The notes under the pieces were generated by a model, which saw only the letters and a program-made list of their open reading frames with translations, was not told the DNA's origin and did not search any database. A stretch of DNA of 64,000 bases, taken from the NCBI RefSeq assembly GCF_947172395.1, contig NC_069094.1, forward strand, positions 12,514,292-12,578,291. The letters run 5' to 3'. Position 1 is the first letter of the stretch, and each line of letters starts with the position of its first letter. Both the position numbers and the translations under genes were made by a program. Positions 60,373 through 64,000 of this stretch are shown here, piece after piece. The stretch comes from Bicyclus anynana. Its lineage: Eukaryota > Arthropoda > Insecta > Lepidoptera > Nymphalidae.

Positions 60373-60894
60373 ATAATAATATTATTTTGTATCTCATTTG
60401 TTTTGTGTGTGTTTGCTTTATTCCGTTATATCTCGTTAGTATTGTGCAGTCGAGATACACGATAATAATTTCTGGAAACTCTTTTGTGCTTAGATGTTGG
60501 ATTGTTGTTATTTTACCGGGATTTTGTGCAGAAAATTTCTGAAAAGCTCCGGTGCGATGTTTTCATTTTGCGGGAACATAGGTTAGTGTGGAAATTCTGT
60601 TCCGAAAATGTTTATACATTTCTATGAGTTTGACTTTTAATAAACCTTTAAAAAATTAAAGTGTTCTTAAAAACAAAAAGTATACAATACAAAACACATT
60701 GATTATAAAAAAACGTTAAGAATAAGAAAAATTACATATAAAAATTACATTGAACTAAAAAACTTTGTTAATTGTTTTGACACATTCTTATAATATATAT
60801 ATATATACATATGTATGTAAAAAAATTTTTAAATACTTTTAAAATACTTTTAAATTTAACAGAGCATTGGAAAAATATAGTAAACTAGCTGACG

Positions 60895-61026
60895 CCGCGC
60901 AGTTTCACCCGCTCGGTTTCCGTTCCCGGAAGAATACGGGGATAATATTTAACCTATAGCTTTCTTCGATAAATGGGCTACCTAACACAGAAAGAATTTT
61001 TGAAATCAGACCAGTAGTTCCTGAGC
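60895..61026 (-). mobile_element. Helitron, family A, 5'-truncated
   Basis: CTAGCTGACGCCGCGCAGTT after an A, as far as CAGACCAGTAGTTCCTGAGC, where similarity stops. Confidence 0.75.
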
Positions 61027-61498
61027 ATTTCCTCTTTGAAAATCAATGAAAATATTTTTTGATGGTAGTTTAGTTTTGCTATGTCTTGAAATTATTCTGT
61101 ATATTTTTCAGATTTTCAAGTTAATATTTAGTAAAGTTAAATAAAACTATCTGACCTACCCTTCCAGCGGCGACATGCTCGTGTTTCAACGGCCAGCGGA
61201 ACCCCATTTTCAGCGCAATATTTAGTTAAATAAATATTTGGTCAGACTTTTAAAGGTTACAGTTTTTGTTAGAAAGTTATTCTTTTTGAATCTTCTCTCA
61301 AATTGAAAGTATCTTAAACAGTTTCTGAGATTCATGCAAAAAAAACTAAAACCGTTTTTATTTTTAGTTAATTGTTTTTAACATTGCAATTTTTGCGAGC
61401 CCTTCAATTTTTTAAAAAACTATCTACACCTCAACCATTTCCAAAAAAGAAGAAGTAAAAGATTGGCCTAAACAACACATATTGACAGTATACAACAA
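61027..61498. other. AT-rich intergenic sequence
   Basis: Nothing recognisable. Confidence 0.4.
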
Positions 61499-61618
61499 GC
61501 GATTTAGCTTTCCGGTACGATATCGTTTAGAAACCGTGTGTGAATTTTCATCCTCCTCTTAACAAGTTAGCCCGCTTCCATCTTAGATTGCATCACAAAC
61601 CATCAGGTGAGATTGTAC
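61499..61618 (+). mobile_element. tRNA-derived SINE, family A, internal fragment
   Basis: GCGATTTAGCTTTCCGGTAC to CATCAGGTGAGATTG, ending three bases before the Helitron at 61622. The remainder of the SINE body is not found after the Helitron, so the Helitron did not simply split it. Confidence 0.8.
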
Positions 61619-61621
61619 TAA

Positions 61622-61821
61622 CTAGCTGACGCCGCGCGGATTTACCCGCGTGGTTCCCGTTCCTGTAAGAATACGGGGATAATATATAATCTATAGCCTT
61701 TCTCAATAAATGGGCTATCTAACACTAAAAGAATTTTTTAAATCGGACCAGTAGTTCCTGAGATTAGCGCGTTCAATCAATCAAACAAACAAACTCTTCA
61801 GCTTTATAATATTAGTATAGA
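61622..61821 (-). mobile_element. Non-autonomous Helitron, family A, complete
   Basis: CTAGCTGACGCCGCGCGGAT after an A; ATATTAGTATAGA before a T; 200 bp. Confidence 0.88.
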
Positions 61822-62135
61822 TGATTAAACAAAAGTTCAATAATAAAACAAACTCAATTTGGCCCTTTCGTTTTCAGGGAGTGCAAATCGGAGTCTGATT
61901 GTCTTTATAGCATGAATTCCAATTTCAGTGTTGGCCATTAAAGAAGTGGAAAGTGCTCGTAGCCAAACGATTTCATTGTGATTGATTTACCATTTCAACG
62001 GCTGTAAACCTCCTTCGCATCCAACCGACCTAATGGATTCACGTGCTGCGTGCAGCTTTTACTCATTTATCTTTATTTTATGAAAGACAAATGCAGTACT
62101 TGAGTGATTATTTCATTATGAACCAGTGGATATGA

Positions 62136-62468
62136 GATGGAACGAGCTATGTTAGGAGTATCTTTGCGTGACCGAATCAGAAATGAGGAGACCCGCAGAA
62201 GAACCTAAGTCAATGACATAGCTCAACGAGTTGCGAAGCTGAAGTGGCAATGGACGGGGCACATAGTTAGAAGGGCCGATGGACGTTGGGGTCCTAAAGT
62301 GCTGGAATGGCGACCCCGCACTAGTTAGCGCAGTGTTGGCCGATATCAAGCGAGTCGCAGGGATTCGATGGATGCAGGTGGCTCAGTATCGTGATGTTTG
62401 GAAGTCCTTACAAAAGACCTATGTCCTGCAGTGGACGTCCATCGGCTGATATGATGATGATGATAATG
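62136..62468 (+). mobile_element. RTE LINE 3' end, degenerate
   Basis: RTE ORF from the RAMLGVSLRDR region to the VLQWTSIG end and a short (ATG)n tail. The frame is broken by a shift near 62205, a stop after RPRTS and a deletion of about 23 bp in the GRPPTRWTD block. Confidence 0.88.
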
Positions 62469-62469
62469 A

Positions 62470-62775
62470 GAGCCGCTATAGGTAAGTGGATATGACCTCT
62501 GCCTCCGATTCCGGGTGTGGATTCGAATCTGGTCCGGGTCATGCACCTCCAACTTTTCAGTTGTGTGCATTTTAAGAATTTAAATATCACGTGTCTCAAA
62601 CGATGAAGGAAAAACATCATGAGGAAACGTCATACCAGAGAATTTTCTTAATTTTCTGCGTGTGTGAAGTCTGCCAATCCGCATTGGGCCAGCGTGGTGG
62701 ACTAAGGCCTAATCTCTCTTATTCTTAGAGGAGACTCGAGCTCAGCAGTGAGTCGAATATGGGTTGATGTTGATA
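62470..62775 (+). mobile_element. tRNA-derived SINE, family B
   Basis: AGAGCCGCTATAGGTAAGTG start, B box GGATTCGAATCTGG, TCAGCAGTGAGTCG end. It starts within a few bases of the tail of the RTE copy before it. Confidence 0.85.
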
Positions 62776-62859
62776 CGAAATAAAATTGAAGTGTGTCTGT
62801 GATTTCTAAATAACTGACTTTTTCTAGTGCTTATAGCTATTTATGTGGTACTAAAAGTC

Positions 62860-63071
62860 TAAAACATACTATTTTAAAATTTTTGTTTGTCTGTCTTTCT
62901 GTTTGTCCAGGCTAATCTCTGGAACGATTTTAATGAGACTTTGTCTTGAGAATAGAGGGGGTTATGGAGCAACATATGGGCTACTTTTTATTTCGAAAGA
63001 ATACATAGCTCCCGAGGGAATTGTGAGAAACAGAATTTCATGTGTACGAAGTCGTCGGTGTCCGCTTGTAT
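62860..63071 (+). mobile_element. Degenerate Helitron, family B-like
   Basis: GTCTGTCTTTCTGTTTGTCC, GGGCTACTTTTTATTTCG and ACGAAGTCGTCGGTGTCCGC; terminal CTAG lost. Confidence 0.55.
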
Positions 63072-63446
63072 TTAGTATATGTTTTCATTACCTTTATCAG
63101 ATTTTACTATGTTCCCACTGTTTTACCCAGAAGTAAAAGGGTTTTTCGTGCTTTGACTAACTACCTACTACTGTATGTTTGGCAGACTAACAACGTGGTG
63201 ATATTTGTGTAACGGTTATTTATAGATTGTCGAGTAAATCAATCGAATCGATCCGGATCGACGGTTTAATGAACTCTACAAGAGCATAATGCATATTTAC
63301 GTACAAACAAAAAAAACAGTACATAAACTTGTAGTAACAAATTGTTTAACATTTCGAAATTGTAGTCATACATTTTGGTACATTTTAACTATAAATAACT
63401 ATGGTAACCCATGTATGTGATTAGAAACATCTCCATACTAGAATTC
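63072..63446. other. Intergenic or intronic sequence upstream of the esterase exon
   Basis: No repeat recognised. It lies before an exon with a splice acceptor, so it is likely part of the first intron. Confidence 0.4.
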
Positions 63447-63580
63447 GTGCTCTATAGCATGGTGCGAGTGACAGTCCGTTTCACTCTTGAATTTCGTCGC
63501 GATTTACGATAGTAGCACCTACGTATTATGAATGTCATAAAGCAACTGTCACCCGCACCATGCCACAGTGCATAGAACAC
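63447..63580. repeat. 134-bp inverted-repeat element (MITE or foldback)
   Basis: GTGCTCTATAGCATGGTGCG at the left pairs with CGCACCATGCCACAGTGCAT at the right, and GTGACAGT with ACTGTCAC. About 30 bp of arm with a small bulge. It lies about 100 bp before the esterase exon. Confidence 0.7.
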
Positions 63581-63678
63581 ATTGTATGTTTATTTCATTA
63601 TTCATTATTGTTTGAAAACTAGTTTGTAATTTGTCAACACAAATGTATGTTTACTTAAATGCTGTTTCATTGTTTCAG

Positions 63679-63807
63679 GAATGTGAAGCAGCGGTACAAA
63701 ATTCAAGCAAACTAGAAATGTGTTTTAACAAATACTTGATTAAGCTGGCGGACTACTTTCGGTTAAGCACGTCTCGTTGAGTACACTGAGGAGAAAAAGT
63801 ATTCGAG
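63679..63807 (+). other. 5' leader of the esterase gene, with splice acceptor
   Basis: TGCTGTTTCATTGTTTCAG at 63660-63678 is a strong 3' splice site, so the exon probably starts at 63679. The leader up to the main ATG contains two upstream ATGs (63681 and 63718). An in-frame TGA at 63787 closes the main frame upstream. Confidence 0.65.
63718..63780 (+). CDS. Upstream ORF, 20 codons
   Basis: ATG at 63718 (context GAAATGT) to TGA at 63778-63780, entirely within the leader. It ends 27 bases before the main start. It may lower translation of the esterase if the leader is as inferred; the peptide itself has no recognisable feature. Confidence 0.4.
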   Translation: MCFNKYLIKLADYFRLSTSR

Positions 63808-64000
63808 ATGAGTTACATCTCTAAGATTGTAATCATAAAGTTACTTCTGTGCTTTTGCACGACGACAGTGTTGAGTAGATCATGGGCGAACCATCACGAC
63901 ACTACCACGTCTACTACCCAAACAACACCGACGACTAGCTCCGTACCCAAGAATATTCACAATGACCCTCTTATTGTTGAAACTAAAAGTGGTCACGTCA
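63808..64000 (+). CDS. Type-B carboxylesterase / cholinesterase-like protein, N-terminus (partial)
   Basis: The frame is open from the ATG at 63808 to the window edge, 64 codons. Residues 1-24 (positive start, then IVIIKLLLCFCTTTVL) look like a secretory signal peptide. Residues 31-47 form a Thr/Ser-rich linker, a likely O-glycosylated spacer. Residues 53-64, DPLIVETKSGHV, match the first beta strand that opens the alpha/beta-hydrolase domain of carboxylesterases, acetylcholinesterases and neuroligins. The catalytic Ser-Glu-His triad lies beyond the window. The start is favoured by an in-frame stop at 63787 and a purine at -3. Secretion or membrane anchoring outside the cell is expected. Acetylcholinesterase of the Drosophila Ace type is my leading guess, but a detoxifying or juvenile-hormone-type esterase, or a non-catalytic adhesion relative, cannot be excluded from 64 residues. 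Confidence 0.7.
   Translation, partial: MSYISKIVIIKLLLCFCTTTVLSRSWANHHDTTTSTTQTTPTTSSVPKNIHNDPLIVETKSGHV

Overview
The window is AT-rich, intron-dominated nuclear DNA from a lepidopteran (moth or butterfly). This is inferred from the repeat content: short Helitrons with TC...CTAG ends inserted between A and T, two abundant tRNA-derived SINE families, RTE-type LINE 3' ends with (ATG)n tails, TTAA-flanked elements, and one LTR retrotransposon. No species can be named from the sequence alone.

Only two host genes are visible, one at each end and both on the + strand. At 2777-3922 is a large terminal coding exon carrying six C2H2 zinc fingers and a CtBP-type DLS motif. It is probably the last exon of a BTB-zinc-finger transcription factor (mamo-like is my best candidate). 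It is followed by a short 3' UTR. At 63679-64000 is the 5' coding exon of a secreted type-B carboxylesterase/cholinesterase-like protein. Its leader has an acceptor site, two small upstream ORFs, a signal peptide and a Thr-rich linker, and the window ends inside the catalytic domain's first strand.

The roughly 60 kb between them is intergenic and built from repeats. Main landmarks: 13.2-15.2 kb, an RTE LINE inserted by twin priming (5' inversion, intact RT-coding frame, 11-bp target duplication) within a possible older DNA transposon; 18.4-24.6 kb, a three-level nest in which a Helitron holds a SINE, which holds a 5.6-kb LTR retrotransposon with one 749-codon ORF of unrecognised function and a GC-rich tandem-repeat leader; 25.1-25.3 kb, a TTAA-flanked MITE; 25.36-27.4 kb, a 121-bp satellite with 4-unit higher-order periodicity; 28-56 kb, scattered SINEs, Helitrons, MITEs and LINE 3' ends in AT-rich DNA; 56.8-58.05 kb, a second satellite of about 220 bp per unit; 58-63 kb, another dense SINE/Helitron/RTE cluster just upstream of the esterase exon.

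No operon-like organisation, RNA polymerase II-independent RNA gene, true tRNA, CRISPR array or virus was found. tRNA-like B boxes here belong to SINEs. The most unusual items are the nested LTR element with its orphan ORF and strongly asymmetric LTR divergence, the twin-primed LINE, and the higher-order satellite.
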